In this document: positions 8,744 through 18,745 of the stretch, one piece after another
How the letters are laid out: each line of letters starts with the position of its first letter
Position numbering within the stretch: the stretch's first letter is position 1
NCBI RefSeq assembly: GCF_028607085.1
Contig: NZ_CP117411.1
Span: forward strand, 1,054,001 to 1,118,000
Reading direction: 5' to 3'
Source: Sphingomonas naphthae
GTDB taxonomy: Bacteria > Pseudomonadota > Alphaproteobacteria > Sphingomonadales > Sphingomonadaceae
DNA length: 64,000 bases
Program-made: the position numbers and the translations under genes
The notes under the pieces: generated by a model
The model's database searches: none
What the model was told of the DNA's origin: nothing
The model's input: the letters and a program-made list of their open reading frames with translations, nothing else

Positions 8744-11197
8744 GTGCGGCGATTCTGGCGACTGAAGCGGGACGAGACAGGGAGCATCGCCATCATGGCG
8801 GCGATGGCGCTGTCGGCCGTGCTCGGCATGTCCGCCTTCGCGGTCGAGGGCACGCAGGGCTATGTCGCCAAGGTGCGCAACCAGCGGGTCGCCGATCTGG
8901 CGGCGCTGGGTGCGGCGATCGCCTATAAGGCGAGCCCGTCCGACGCCATCCTGATCGCATCGGCCCAGTCGATCGCGGCCGCCAACGGGCTGACCTCCAC
9001 GCAGGTCACGGCCGTCAAGGCGACCGACCCCAGCGGCAAGCCCGCGATCCAGGTGACCGTCTCGACCGACGTGCCGCTCGATCTGGCCAAGGCGATCACG
9101 TCGAAGCTCAGCTACACCGTGACCAACACGGCGATGGCCTCGCTCAACGCCAACACCACGCCCGCCTGCATCGTCGCGCTGTCGGGCGGAACCACCTATG
9201 GCGTCAGCGTCACCGGCGGCACCTCGCTCAGCCTCGGCGGCTGTGCGCTGGCGACCAATTCGGGCGTGAGCGCCACGTCGGGCACGAGCATCACCGCCGG
9301 ATCGGTGGTGGCGGGCAAGAGCATCTATGACCAGCCGACCACCTGGAACGGCACCCCCGCGATCACCACCAACCCGACGCCCAACCAGATCCAGGCCAAC
9401 AAGGCGAACGCGGCGCTCGATACCTATGGCAGCGACGCGCGCCTTGTCGCCGCCTTCGCCAAGCTGGGGCAGATCACCGCCACCGTCACCGCGCCCGTGG
9501 CGCCGCTTTCGCCGACCGGCCCGGCCGCGCTGGCGAACCCCTCCACGCCCACCGGGGTCGATTGGGATTTCAGCTACAGCCCCAACGCCACCGTCGCCGC
9601 CTATCGCGACAGCCAATATGGCAGCAGCTACACGGTGCCCGCCGGCAATTATACGATCGCCAGGCTGATCGTGCAGGGCGGCATCAGCGTGAAGTTCATC
9701 GGCGGTGCGGGCAAGACGATCACGATCAGCAACGGCATCCAGAACGGCGGGTCGTCGCTGATCTTCGGGCCGGGCGACTTCCGCATCAACGGCGCGATCA
9801 GCAGCAACAACGCCCCGCTCACCTTCGGCGACGGCAGCTACCAGATCGGCGACGGCGCGCTGAACCTTGGCAACACGATCACCTTCGGCAATGGCGACAT
9901 GAGCTGGAACGGATCGCTGTCGCTGGGCAACGGCACGTTCAAGCTGGGCACCGGCGCGCACCGCTTCACGGGTCTCTCGATCGGCAACGGCGTCAATTTC
10001 CAGATGGGGGCGGGGGCCTTCTCCGTCTCCGGGCCGCTCAGCCTGGCCGGCACGATCACGCTGCCCGCCGGCAATATCGCGATCGGCAAGGATGCCTCGG
10101 GCAACAGCCTGACGGTCAACGGCAACGTCACTTTCGGGGACGGCAATCTCGATGTGCTGGGCGGGCTCGTCGTGTCGGGCACGATGACCAAGGGCACCGG
10201 CTATCTGCGGACGGGGGCGGTCTCGAACGGGGTCGGCATCAACGTGACCGGCACGCTCAACGCCAACACCGGCGACATCGACACGACCGGCAGCCTCAGC
10301 GTCTCGGGCTCGGGCACGATGAACAAGACGAGCGGCTATCTGCGCACCGGCAAGCTCTCCAACGGCACCGGCATAGACGTGTCATCGACCCTGAACGCCG
10401 GCAGTGGCAATATCGACACCAGCGGATCGGTGTCGATCGGCGGGGCGATCAACTCGACATCGGGCAGCTTCACCACCGCCGGCAACCTCACCGTGGGCGG
10501 CAGCAAGCGGCTGATCCTTGGGCCGGGCAATTTCACCGTCGCCGGCAAGGTGACGACCAGCGGCGGCTCGGTCGTGACGACGGGCGCCGGCACGCAGACG
10601 ATCGGCGGCGTATCGGGCGTGGCGCTGGATATCGCCGGCGGCACGATCACCTTCGGCGACGGGGCGTTCAGCGCCAACGGATCGGTCAGCACGACGAGTG
10701 GCGGGGTCGTCAACTTCGGCGTATCGGCCAACCACCAGATCAACGGATCGCTCAGCATCACCGCCAACGCCAGCTTCGGGGCGGGCGCCTATACGATCAA
10801 CGGCAATCTAGCGGGCACGGCCAGCGGCACGCTGACGGGCACGGGCGTCACCTTCATCCTTGCCGGCAATCTCACGATGAGCGGCGGATCGCGGATGAAC
10901 TTCACCGCGCCGACCAGCGATGCGGGCGGCGGCATCACCGATGTGGTGATCGCCACCAAGTCGGCCTCGGCGACGCTCATCAACCAGGGCGCGCAGAACA
11001 CGCTGACCGGCATGTTCTACGCCCCCAATTCGGCGGTCACGCTGGATGGCGGCGCCAATTTTTCAGCACCTTCGGGGAAATGCCTCATGATGGTCGTCAG
11101 CACGCTCACCCTGAACGGCGGCACGAGCAGCGGCACCGCGTGCACCAGCCTGACGGGCGGCTCGACCGGCTCGGGCGGCGTGGCGCTGGTGCTGTGA
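8744..11197 (+). CDS. TadG-like pilus/secreted protein with very long glycine-rich beta-repeat domain
   Basis: 817 aa. Residues 1-40 carry the Tad-type N-terminus (RRFWRLKRDETGSIAIM then one hydrophobic helix, about 14-35), and residues 36-140 follow the usual TadG pattern (QRVADLAALGAAIAY). From about 230 to 790 the protein is built of irregular repeats rich in Gly, Thr, Ser and Asn, such as ITFGNGDMSWNGSLSLGNG and TFGDG, as expected for a right-handed beta-helix or adhesin-like fold. Two consecutive units around YLRTG..SNG.GI are near duplicates. Typical TadG proteins are about half this length. GTG 8744 is the start. It heads a three-gene operon with two TadE-like genes. Likely a surface-exposed or pilus-associated protein; function inferred. 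Confidence 0.75.
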   Translation: MRRFWRLKRDETGSIAIMAAMALSAVLGMSAFAVEGTQGYVAKVRNQRVADLAALGAAIAYKASPSDAILIASAQSIAAANGLTSTQVTAVKATDPSGKPAIQVTVSTDVPLDLAKAITSKLSYTVTNTAMASLNANTTPACIVALSGGTTYGVSVTGGTSLSLGGCALATNSGVSATSGTSITAGSVVAGKSIYDQPTTWNGTPAITTNPTPNQIQANKANAALDTYGSDARLVAAFAKLGQITATVTAPVAPLSPTGPAALANPSTPTGVDWDFSYSPNATVAAYRDSQYGSSYTVPAGNYTIARLIVQGGISVKFIGGAGKTITISNGIQNGGSSLIFGPGDFRINGAISSNNAPLTFGDGSYQIGDGALNLGNTITFGNGDMSWNGSLSLGNGTFKLGTGAHRFTGLSIGNGVNFQMGAGAFSVSGPLSLAGTITLPAGNIAIGKDASGNSLTVNGNVTFGDGNLDVLGGLVVSGTMTKGTGYLRTGAVSNGVGINVTGTLNANTGDIDTTGSLSVSGSGTMNKTSGYLRTGKLSNGTGIDVSSTLNAGSGNIDTSGSVSIGGAINSTSGSFTTAGNLTVGGSKRLILGPGNFTVAGKVTTSGGSVVTTGAGTQTIGGVSGVALDIAGGTITFGDGAFSANGSVSTTSGGVVNFGVSANHQINGSLSITANASFGAGAYTINGNLAGTASGTLTGTGVTFILAGNLTMSGGSRMNFTAPTSDAGGGITDVVIATKSASATLINQGAQNTLTGMFYAPNSAVTLDGGANFSAPSGKCLMMVVSTLTLNGGTSSGTACTSLTGGSTGSGGVALVL

Positions 11198-11199
11198 GG

Positions 11200-11685
11200 A
11201 TGCGGCGGCTCCTCTCCAGCGAGCGCGGCACCGCGACGATCGAGTTCGCGCTGGTGTCGCTGTTCTTCTTCGGCCTCGTCGTCGTCGCGCTCGATTTCGG
11301 CGCCTATGTGCAGCAGAAACTGCGGCTGGGCGCGGCGGTCGAGCAGGGATCGATCATGGCGTTCAACACGCGCGACAGCGTGGTGCCGGCGAACGTGAGC
11401 AACTACATCTCCGCCGCCGCCCGCACGGCGACCGCACCGACGACCGCGATCACCTGCAATCAGGGGCAGGCCTGCACCAACACCGGCCGCACCTGCGCCT
11501 GCTACAATGCCGCCAGCAAGGCCTTCACGGCGGCGGCGAGCTGTTCGGCGACCTGCACCGACGGGGCTCTGGCGGGCTATTACATGACGATCACCTCGAC
11601 CACGCCCTATCAGGCGATGATCGTGCCCGATGCGCTGCTTTCCGGCCGCAACCTCGTCCAGACTGCCGTGGTGCGACTGCAATGA
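11200..11685 (+). CDS. TadE-like minor pseudopilin (161 aa)
   Basis: Short Tad/Flp-locus protein with the hallmark SSERGTATIEFALVS followed by one hydrophobic segment (about 13-35), the TadE/TadF processing and anchoring region. The rest is periplasmic, with about eight cysteines (CNQGQACTNTGRTCACYN and SCSATC) that probably form disulfides. It starts 2 bp after the stop of the TadG-like gene and overlaps the next TadE gene by 4 bp (ATGA), so the three are one operon. Expected role: minor component or assembly factor of a Flp-type pilus. The main tad secretion genes are not in this window. Confidence 0.8.
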   Translation: MRRLLSSERGTATIEFALVSLFFFGLVVVALDFGAYVQQKLRLGAAVEQGSIMAFNTRDSVVPANVSNYISAAARTATAPTTAITCNQGQACTNTGRTCACYNAASKAFTAAASCSATCTDGALAGYYMTITSTTPYQAMIVPDALLSGRNLVQTAVVRLQ

Positions 11686-12083
11686 AGATATGGCGCGAGC
11701 AGCGCGGGGCGACGGCGGTGGAATTCGCCTTCGTCGCGCCCATCTTCCTGATGTTCCTATTGCTGTTGCTGGAAGGCGCGCGGATGATGTGGACGCAGGG
11801 CGCCTTGCAGGAGGCGGCGGCTTCGGCGGCGCGGTGCAGCGCGGTCAAATCGTCGAGCTGCAACAGCGACGCGCTGGTGAAGAGCTATGCGGTGGCGCGC
11901 GCCGCCAATTCGCAGATCACCATCGCCGCCACGACGGTGACGATCGACAATGCCGTCACCTGCGGCACGCTCGGCAACATGCAGAAAGTGACGATCACCG
12001 CGCCCTGGTCGTCGGCGGCGACGAACCTGCTGCCCGGCGCGCCGAGCCAGTTGAGCGTCTACAGCTGCTTTCCGAACGCCTGA
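11682..12083 (+). CDS. tadE: TadE family pilus assembly protein (133 aa)
   Basis: N-terminal REQRGATAVEFAFVAPIF plus a hydrophobic stretch (about 14-34, FLMFLLLLLEGARM) is the classic TadE motif, with the conserved Glu five residues after the Gly. The periplasmic tail of about 95 residues has a few cysteines. Last gene of the Tad-like operon; it ends 19 bp before a perfect 28-bp inverted repeat that may terminate transcription. Product is probably a minor pseudopilin. Confidence 0.82.
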   Translation: MKIWREQRGATAVEFAFVAPIFLMFLLLLLEGARMMWTQGALQEAAASAARCSAVKSSSCNSDALVKSYAVARAANSQITIAATTVTIDNAVTCGTLGNMQKVTITAPWSSAATNLLPGAPSQLSVYSCFPNA

Positions 12084-12102
12084 GCCGCCGACAAAAACCT
12101 TC

Positions 12103-12180
12103 GTGCTCCTGCGAAGGCAGGAGCCCAGGGTTACAGAGCGCGGCGCCCGCCGCCCTGGGCTCCTGCCTTCGCAGGAGCAC
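12103..12180. repeat. perfect 28-bp inverted repeat, GTGCTCCTGCGAAGG family
   Basis: Arm 12103-12130 beginning GTGCTCCTGCGAAGGCAGG is the exact reverse complement of 12153-12180 ending CCTGCCTTCGCAGGAGCAC, with a 22-nt spacer containing TTACAGAGCG. It sits between the convergent tadE and cysK genes and could act as a bidirectional terminator. A relative, again followed by TTACA, lies at 19208. Confidence 0.9.
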
Positions 12181-12194
12181 GCCAGTGAGCTGGG

Positions 12195-13105
<911 letters not shown>

Positions 13106-13109
<4 letters not shown>

Positions 13110-14404
13110 GTGCGGATCTCCTGTCCGGGAACCTCTTCCATAGTCTCGGGCACCTCCGGCGGATCGAAGGTGCGGGCGCGGCGCAGTTCGGGGAAGATGC
13201 GCGACCACAAGAGGGTAACGCCGATCGCGGCGACCCCGCCCGCCACCACGGCCGCGACCGGGCCGAGCAGTGCCGCCATCGCGCCGGATTCCGCCTCGCC
13301 CAGTTCGTTCGATCCCGAGATGAACAGGCCGGAGACGGCGCCGACCCGCCCACGCATCGAATCCGGCGTGTGCAACTGGATCAGCGACTGGCGGACATAG
13401 ACCGAGACCATGTCGGCGGCGCCCAGCAGCGCCAGCGCGCCGAGCGACAGCGGCAGCCAAGTCGACAGGCCGAAGATCACCGTCGAGAGGCCGAACACGC
13501 ACACCGCCGCCAGCATCTTCACGCCGACATCGTTCTTGAGCGGGCGGAACGAGAACCAGATGGCGATCAGCGCGGATCCGATCGCCGGCGCGCCGCGCAG
13601 ATGCCCCAGCCCCTCGGCGCCGACATGCAGCACGTCGCGCGCGTAGATCGGCAGCATCGCGGTCGCCCCGCCGAACAGCACGGCGAACAGATCGAGCGAG
13701 ATCGCGCCAAGCACCAGCCGGTTGCGGCGGACATAATGCAGCCCCTCGATCATCTGCTTCACCGGATGGACGGTGCGATCGAGCACGGCGCGCGGCACCG
13801 GGCCGATCATGCTGAGCATCAGCACCGACGACAGGCACAGCACCATCGAGACGGTGTAGGGCACCCAATGGTCGATCGCGTAGAGATAGCCGCCCATCGC
13901 CGGGCCGATGATGGCGCCCGTCTGCCACGCGACCGAGCTGACCGCGATCGCCTGCGGCAGCACGGGCAGCGGCACCAGATTGGGGGCGAGCGCCGAATAG
14001 GCCGGGCCGGCGAAGGCGCGCGCGACGCCCAGCAGCGCGGCCACGAAGAACATCCACGGCAAGGTCGCGGTGTCGTGCCAGCTGTGCCACGCCAGGATCG
14101 CGGCGCACAGCGCCTCCAGCGAGACGGTGAGGCGGACGATGATCCGCCGGTCGATCCGGTCCGCCGTCCAGCCGGTGATGAGCGTCAGGGCGGCGAGCGG
14201 CACGAACTGGATGAGGCCGACGAGGCCGAGCTGGAACGCCGCGTCGCGCACGTCCATCGCGCCCTTCAGCGGATCGCGCGCGATATCGTAGACCTGCCAA
14301 CCGATCACCACGACCATCGAATTCTGCGCGAGCATCGTCGAGAAGCGGGACAGCAGGTAGAAACGGAAATCGCGGAAGGCGAACGGCGAGGGGGAAGTGG
14401 CCAT
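13106..14404 (-). CDS. MFS transporter of the EntS/DHA3-like group
   Basis: 432-aa inner-membrane protein with about 12 predicted TM helices. N-terminus [21 protein letters not shown] and the loop [12 protein letters not shown] are typical of the MFS_3/EntS group, which exports siderophores, drugs or amino acids. Later [27 protein letters not shown] matches the group's conserved second-half signature. It overlaps cysK by 4 bp. Substrate unknown. The 112 bp upstream (14405-14516) separate it from nudC, which is read in the same direction. Confidence 0.85.
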
Positions 14405-14516
14405 GCGCAGTCGTTAGGCTTTGTTCCCCCGCCGCCGCAACGACAGAAACGCTAGGGGCGGGGATGGGCGCGCTTTGAGGGCGTTTTTATTTGCAACCCG
14501 TTCGAGAGGCGTGGGT

Positions 14517-15389
14517 CTAGGCGCCCGCCACCCACCGCCGGAACAGGGTGTTGGCGATGGCATAGGGCGGCGGGGCGATGAACGGCGCGTCGGGTGCGCC
14601 ATCGAGCGCAGCGCGGACGTCGGCGCGGGTGACCCACATGGCGGCCTCCAGCTCGGTCGTGTCGAGCGTGATGGCCTCGTTCTCGGCCGCGGCGATGCAG
14701 GCGATCATCAGCGAGGAGGCGAAGGGCCAGGGCTGGCTGGCGACATAGCGCACCGCGCCGGTCGGCACGCCGGCTTCCTCGTGCAGCTCGCGCCGCACCG
14801 CCTCCTCGATCGACTCGCCGACTTCGACGAAGCCCGCCAGCGCGGAATAGCGCCCCTTGGGAAAAGCCGGCTGGCGGCCGACCAGCACCCGCGCATCCTC
14901 GCCCTCGCCGATCTCGGCCAGCATGATGACGACCGGGTCGGTGCGGGGGAAATGTTCGGTGCGGCAGGCGTCGCAGCGGCGGCCCCAGCCGGCGCGGAAC
15001 GGCGCGGTCGGCTGGCCGCAGTTCGCGCAATGATGGTGGCGCGCGTGCCAGTCGGCGAGACTGCGCGCGGCGGCATAGGTGGCGGCATCCTCGGGCACGA
15101 GCCGGTCGAGGATCGGGAACAGCGTCGCGGTGCGGCGCGCGGCCGGCGCGGGCGAGGGGATGGCGACGAAGCAGGGCGCGCCATCGACGAAGCCGAGGAA
15201 GGCGGTGTCGTCTTGCCCCGGCATCGCCGCCCAACCGAGGCGGCCGGCATCGGTGGCGACGGGCTCGTAGGCGGCGAGGTCCAGCAGCCGCGCGCCGGGA
15301 TCGGCGGCGAGCGCGGCGATGGCGGCGGGGTCACTGCGGATCGCATCGGCACGATCGAGGGTGGAGCCGGTGAAGCCGGGCGGTGTCAT
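14517..15389 (-). CDS. nudC: NudC-type NAD(H) pyrophosphatase / RNA deNADding Nudix hydrolase
   Basis: 290 aa. NudC hydrolyses NADH and removes NAD caps from RNA. Zinc ribbon Cys121, Cys124, Cys139, Cys142 (CANC...CDAC) precedes the Nudix box GFVEVGESIEEAVRRELHEE (186-205), completed by AGV. The NudC-specific segment SQPWPFASSLM follows about 15 residues later. Start ATG 15389. Family placement is secure; NAD-cap activity is inferred from the family. Confidence 0.93.
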   Translation of the reverse strand: MTPPGFTGSTLDRADAIRSDPAAIAALAADPGARLLDLAAYEPVATDAGRLGWAAMPGQDDTAFLGFVDGAPCFVAIPSPAPAARRTATLFPILDRLVPEDAATYAAARSLADWHARHHHCANCGQPTAPFRAGWGRRCDACRTEHFPRTDPVVIMLAEIGEGEDARVLVGRQPAFPKGRYSALAGFVEVGESIEEAVRRELHEEAGVPTGAVRYVASQPWPFASSLMIACIAAAENEAITLDTTELEAAMWVTRADVRAALDGAPDAPFIAPPPYAIANTLFRRWVAGA

Positions 15390-15437
15390 GCGAGGATCCT
15401 AGCGATTTGCAACGCGCTGGGGGAGCCCATTAAATCG

Positions 15438-16289
15438 CTACTCAGCCGCCTCCGCCAGCCGCCCCGGCAACGTCTCCACCAGCGCCACCCCGATCGCCCG
15501 CATCAGCCGCGACACCATCGCCACCCCCGCCGGATCGGGCGTCCGCATGTCGGGCAGCAGGTAGAGCGACCGGCACATCTCGATCTGCACCGCATGCACC
15601 CCATCCTCCGGCCGCCCATGCCGGTCGAGCGTATAGCCCCCCGCATAAGGCTGGTTGAGCGCCACCGGCAGGCCCGCCGCCGTCACCGCATCCTGCGCCG
15701 CCGCCGCCAGTTCCGCCGCGCAGCTCCGGCCGTGGCGGGTGCCGATCACCACCTTCGCGCCGCCCTCCGGCAGCGGCGGCATCGAATGGCAATCGAGCAG
15801 CACCGCCTGCCCCCATGCCGCCCGCATCCGCGCCAGTTGCGCCGTGATCGCCTCGTGGAAGGGCCGGTGGACCCGCTCCACCAGCGCCGCCACCTCCGCG
15901 CCGCCCAGCCGGTGCCGCCACAGATCGCCCTCCCGCGCCAGCCGGCGGGGGATGAGGCCGAGCCCCGAGCGCATCCGAAAGGAGGGCGTCGCCGGCCAGG
16001 GCAGGGGGCCGTCGATCATCTGTGGGTCGAGATCGCGCACGTCGCGGTTGAGGTCGATCGCCGCGCGCGCCACGTCCGCCACGATCGCGGTCGCGCCCTC
16101 CGCCACCAGCCCGCCGATCAGCGCGTCGGCATGACGATCCTCCAGCGTTTCGAGCGCGTGGCGCGTCACCCGTGCGCGCGCCATCACGGCGGCGGGATAG
16201 GTCTGGCCGGCGTGCGGCACCGCGACGAGCAGCGGCAGGGCCGGCCCGCCCGGCGCGATCGTCCTGAAGGTTGCGTCCTGTCCCGTCAT
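15438..16289 (-). CDS. N-formylglutamate amidohydrolase family protein
   Basis: About 283 aa. The family hydrolyses N-formylglutamate to glutamate and formate in histidine degradation, and members also act on other N-formyl or N-acyl amino acids. Metal and active-site blocks seen: VPHAGQTYP, EDRHAD, DLNRD, LLDCHSMPP and TLDRHG..DGVHAVQIEMCRSLYL. No hut genes adjoin it. The start was placed at ATG 16289; a GTG at 16319 in the same frame would add 10 residues. Its upstream region is shared with the divergent cpdR gene. Confidence 0.85.
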   Translation of the reverse strand: MTGQDATFRTIAPGGPALPLLVAVPHAGQTYPAAVMARARVTRHALETLEDRHADALIGGLVAEGATAIVADVARAAIDLNRDVRDLDPQMIDGPLPWPATPSFRMRSGLGLIPRRLAREGDLWRHRLGGAEVAALVERVHRPFHEAITAQLARMRAAWGQAVLLDCHSMPPLPEGGAKVVIGTRHGRSCAAELAAAAQDAVTAAGLPVALNQPYAGGYTLDRHGRPEDGVHAVQIEMCRSLYLLPDMRTPDPAGVAMVSRLMRAIGVALVETLPGRLAEAAE

Positions 16290-16433
16290 CGAAGCGCCAT
16301 GATAGCGGGCCTCGGCCACATGGGCACCCCGGCGCTAACCATCCAAAGCTGGAAATTTTTAACAAGCGCAGGCATAGTGGCTCGGGTCGCGCGGCCTTTC
16401 CGGTCGAAGGGCCGGGCCGATCAGAGGATAGTC

Positions 16434-16808
16434 ATGATTCGCATCCTGCTTGCCGAGGACGATTCGTCGATGCGCGAATATCTCGCGCGGGCGCTCGAAA
16501 AGACCGGCTACAAGGTGACGGCGGTCGATCGCGGGACCGAGGCGCTGCCCCTGCTGGAGCGCGAGACGTTCGATCTGCTCCTCACCGATATCGTCATGCC
16601 CGAACTGGACGGCATCGAGCTGGCGCAGCGCGCCGCCGTGCTGGCGCCCGACATGCGCGTGATGTTCATCACCGGTTTCGCGGCGGTGACGCTCAAGAGC
16701 GGCGCGGTGCCGAAGGACGCGAAACTGCTGTCCAAGCCCTTTCACCTGCGCGATCTGGTGCTGGAGGTCGATCGCATGTTCGAGGTCGGCACCGCCACCG
16801 AGCTCTGA
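16434..16808 (+). CDS. cpdR: CpdR-like single-domain response regulator
   Basis: 124-aa stand-alone receiver. Acidic pocket EDD (8-10), phosphoacceptor Asp52 in LLLTDIVMPELDG, Thr in FITGF and Lys in SKPFHL. It strongly resembles Caulobacter CpdR, which as the unphosphorylated form localises ClpXP to the pole and drives CtrA degradation; phosphorylation by the CckA-ChpT relay blocks this. Start ATG 16434. An AACCAT-type element (CTAACCAT, 16335-16342) lies upstream. Confidence 0.88.
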   Translation: MIRILLAEDDSSMREYLARALEKTGYKVTAVDRGTEALPLLERETFDLLLTDIVMPELDGIELAQRAAVLAPDMRVMFITGFAAVTLKSGAVPKDAKLLSKPFHLRDLVLEVDRMFEVGTATEL

Positions 16809-16825
16809 TCGACGGACCGGCGGTT

Positions 16826-17827
16826 TTGGGTAACGCGCACGGCCACGATCACGCGGGCCATTCTCACGCCGATCACGACCATTCGGGTCACGGCCATTCG
16901 GGCCACGACCATAAGGCGCATGGTCACGCCGGCCATTCGCACGGCCACCACGGCCATTCCCACGCCCCGTCCAGCTTCGGCCGCGCCTTCGCCATCGGCA
17001 TCGCGCTCAACACGGGCTTCGTCGTGGCCGAGGGGCTGGCCGGTGTCTGGGCGGGCTCGATCGCGCTCATGGCCGATGCCGGACACAATCTGTCCGACGT
17101 GCTGGGGCTCATCCTCGCCTGGGTCGGCCATTCGCTGTCGTCGCGCCCCGCCTCGCCGCGCTTCACCTACGGCCTGCGCTCCTCCTCGATCCTGGCGGCG
17201 CTCGGCAATGCCGTGTTGCTCATCCTGGCGAGCGGCGCGATCGCGTGGGAGGCGGTGCGGCGGCTGATCGAGGACGGCGCGCAGCCGATGGGCGGCGTCG
17301 TGATGGCCACCGCCGCGATCGGCGTGATCGTCAATCTGGCGACGGCGATGCTGTTCCACCGGGGCCAGCACGACCTCAACATCCGCGGCGCCTATCTCCA
17401 CATGGCGGCCGACGCGGGCGTCTCGGCCGGGGTGGTGATCGCCGGGCTGATCGTCGCGAAGACCGGCTGGCTGTGGATCGATCCCGTCACCAGCCTCGTC
17501 ATCGTCGCGGTGATCCTCCTGTCGACCTGGGGGCTGCTGCGGGATTCGCTGGCGCTCTCGCTCCATGGCGTGCCGCGCGGCGTCGATCTCAAGGCGGTCG
17601 CCGCCCGCCTCGGCGGTCTGCCCGGCGTCGCCCATGTCCACCACATCCACATCTGGCCCACCAGCACGACCGAAACGGCGCTGACGGCGCATCTGGTGAT
17701 GCCGGCGGGCGCGACGGATGCCTTCCTGTCAGACACCGCCGGAATGCTCGAACAGGATTTCACCATCGGCCACGCCACCCTCCAGGTGGAACGCGGCGGG
17801 GACTGCGCGCACGCGGATTGCGAATAG
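16826..17827 (+). CDS. CDF-family cation efflux transporter with histidine-rich N-terminus (CzcD/ZitB-like)
   Basis: About 333 aa, exporting Zn2+ or related divalent ions in exchange for protons. Residues 3-48 are extremely His-rich (GHDHAGHSHADHDHSGHGH and more), a metal-buffering tail. Six TM helices follow; TM2 has HNLSDV and TM5 HMAADAG, the paired His/Asp sites of the family. The cytoplasmic C-terminal domain carries VHHIHIW and ends in CAHADCE. No ATG exists before the His-rich stretch; TTG 16826 is the best start, 17 bp after cpdR. Confidence 0.88.
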   Translation: MGNAHGHDHAGHSHADHDHSGHGHSGHDHKAHGHAGHSHGHHGHSHAPSSFGRAFAIGIALNTGFVVAEGLAGVWAGSIALMADAGHNLSDVLGLILAWVGHSLSSRPASPRFTYGLRSSSILAALGNAVLLILASGAIAWEAVRRLIEDGAQPMGGVVMATAAIGVIVNLATAMLFHRGQHDLNIRGAYLHMAADAGVSAGVVIAGLIVAKTGWLWIDPVTSLVIVAVILLSTWGLLRDSLALSLHGVPRGVDLKAVAARLGGLPGVAHVHHIHIWPTSTTETALTAHLVMPAGATDAFLSDTAGMLEQDFTIGHATLQVERGGDCAHADCE

Positions 17828-17842
17828 CGGCGGAACGGCGGT

Positions 17843-18745
17843 TCAGTCGGCGCCATACGCCTCGGCCAGCGCCAGCATCGACCGCACGTGCCGCCGCGCC
17901 ACCGCCATCCGGTCCTCGCCATAGCCCCCGCCGAGCGTGCTCGCGACCGGCACGCCCGCCATGCGCGCCATCCGCGCGACATAGCGATCGCGCGCGTCCA
18001 GCCCCGCGTCGCTCAGCGCCAGCCGGCCGAGCCGGTCTTCGACATGCGGGTCCACGCCCGCCTGATAGAGGATCAGGTCGGGCTGGAAATCCGCCATCAC
18101 CGGCGGCAGCACCTCGCCCAACAGCGCCAGATAGGCCGCGTCGCCGATCCCGTCCGGTAGCGGCACGTCCTGCGTCGAACGGGCCTTGCGCGCGGGAAAG
18201 TTGCGTTCGGCGTGGAGCGACAGCGTATAGATATCCTCGCGCCCGGCAGTCAGCATCGCCGTGCCGTCGCCCTGATGCACGTCGAGGTCGAGGATCAGGA
18301 TGCGGGCCGCATCGCCCTCCGCGATCAGCCGGTGGGCGGCGATGGCGAGATCGTTGAACACGCAATAGCCGGCACCCGTATCGGCCAGCGCATGGTGGCT
18401 GCCGCCCGCCGCATTGGCGGCGTGGCCATGGTCAAGCGCCAGCTTCGCCGCGAGCCAGGTGCCGCCCGGCGACAGCTGCGATCGGCGCGCCACCCGCTCG
18501 GTCACGGGAAAGCCGATCCGCCGCTCCTTGATGGCCGGCACCGAAAGGCTCAGCACCTCCTCGACATAGGCCGGATCATGCACTGCCTCGATCCAGTTAC
18601 GGGGCATGAGCGCGGGCGCATGCTGGGTGAAGGCGGCGCCGGTCTCGCCCAGCGCCTCCATCACCAGTCCATATTTGTCGAACGCGAAGCGGCTGCCCGG
18701 CGCGGCGGGCGAGACGTAGCCGGGGTGGTGGACGACGTGGAGCAT
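17843..18745 (-). CDS. histone deacetylase family protein (acetoin utilisation/acetylpolyamine amidohydrolase-like)
   Basis: 300-aa zinc-dependent amidohydrolase. Seen: LSPGGTWLAAKLALDHG, GGSHHA (paired active-site histidines), GYCVFNDLAIAA, the zinc site DLDVHQGDGT, and a second zinc Asp in YQAGVDPHVED, then LGGGYG. Bacterial members deacetylate acetylpolyamines or small acyl compounds. ATG 18745 chosen; a GTG at 18769 is possible. It converges on the CDF gene with a 15-bp gap. Confidence 0.88.
   Translation of the reverse strand: MLHVVHHPGYVSPAAPGSRFAFDKYGLVMEALGETGAAFTQHAPALMPRNWIEAVHDPAYVEEVLSLSVPAIKERRIGFPVTERVARRSQLSPGGTWLAAKLALDHGHAANAAGGSHHALADTGAGYCVFNDLAIAAHRLIAEGDAARILILDLDVHQGDGTAMLTAGREDIYTLSLHAERNFPARKARSTQDVPLPDGIGDAAYLALLGEVLPPVMADFQPDLILYQAGVDPHVEDRLGRLALSDAGLDARDRYVARMARMAGVPVASTLGGGYGEDRMAVARRHVRSMLALAEAYGAD

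Noticed and set aside
12103-12180. Insertion-sequence end
   Set aside because: No transposase frame and no target duplication; the perfect inverted repeat is too short for an IS and fits a REP-like/terminator element.
14405-14516. tRNA or small RNA in the gap between the MFS gene and nudC
   Set aside because: No cloverleaf could be folded and no CCA or T-loop pattern (GGTTCGAATCC type) is present.
16271-16825. N-terminal extension of the CDF transporter over cpdR
   Set aside because: The frame is open but lies across cpdR in another frame and shows no CDF homology; the His-rich start at 16826 is natural.
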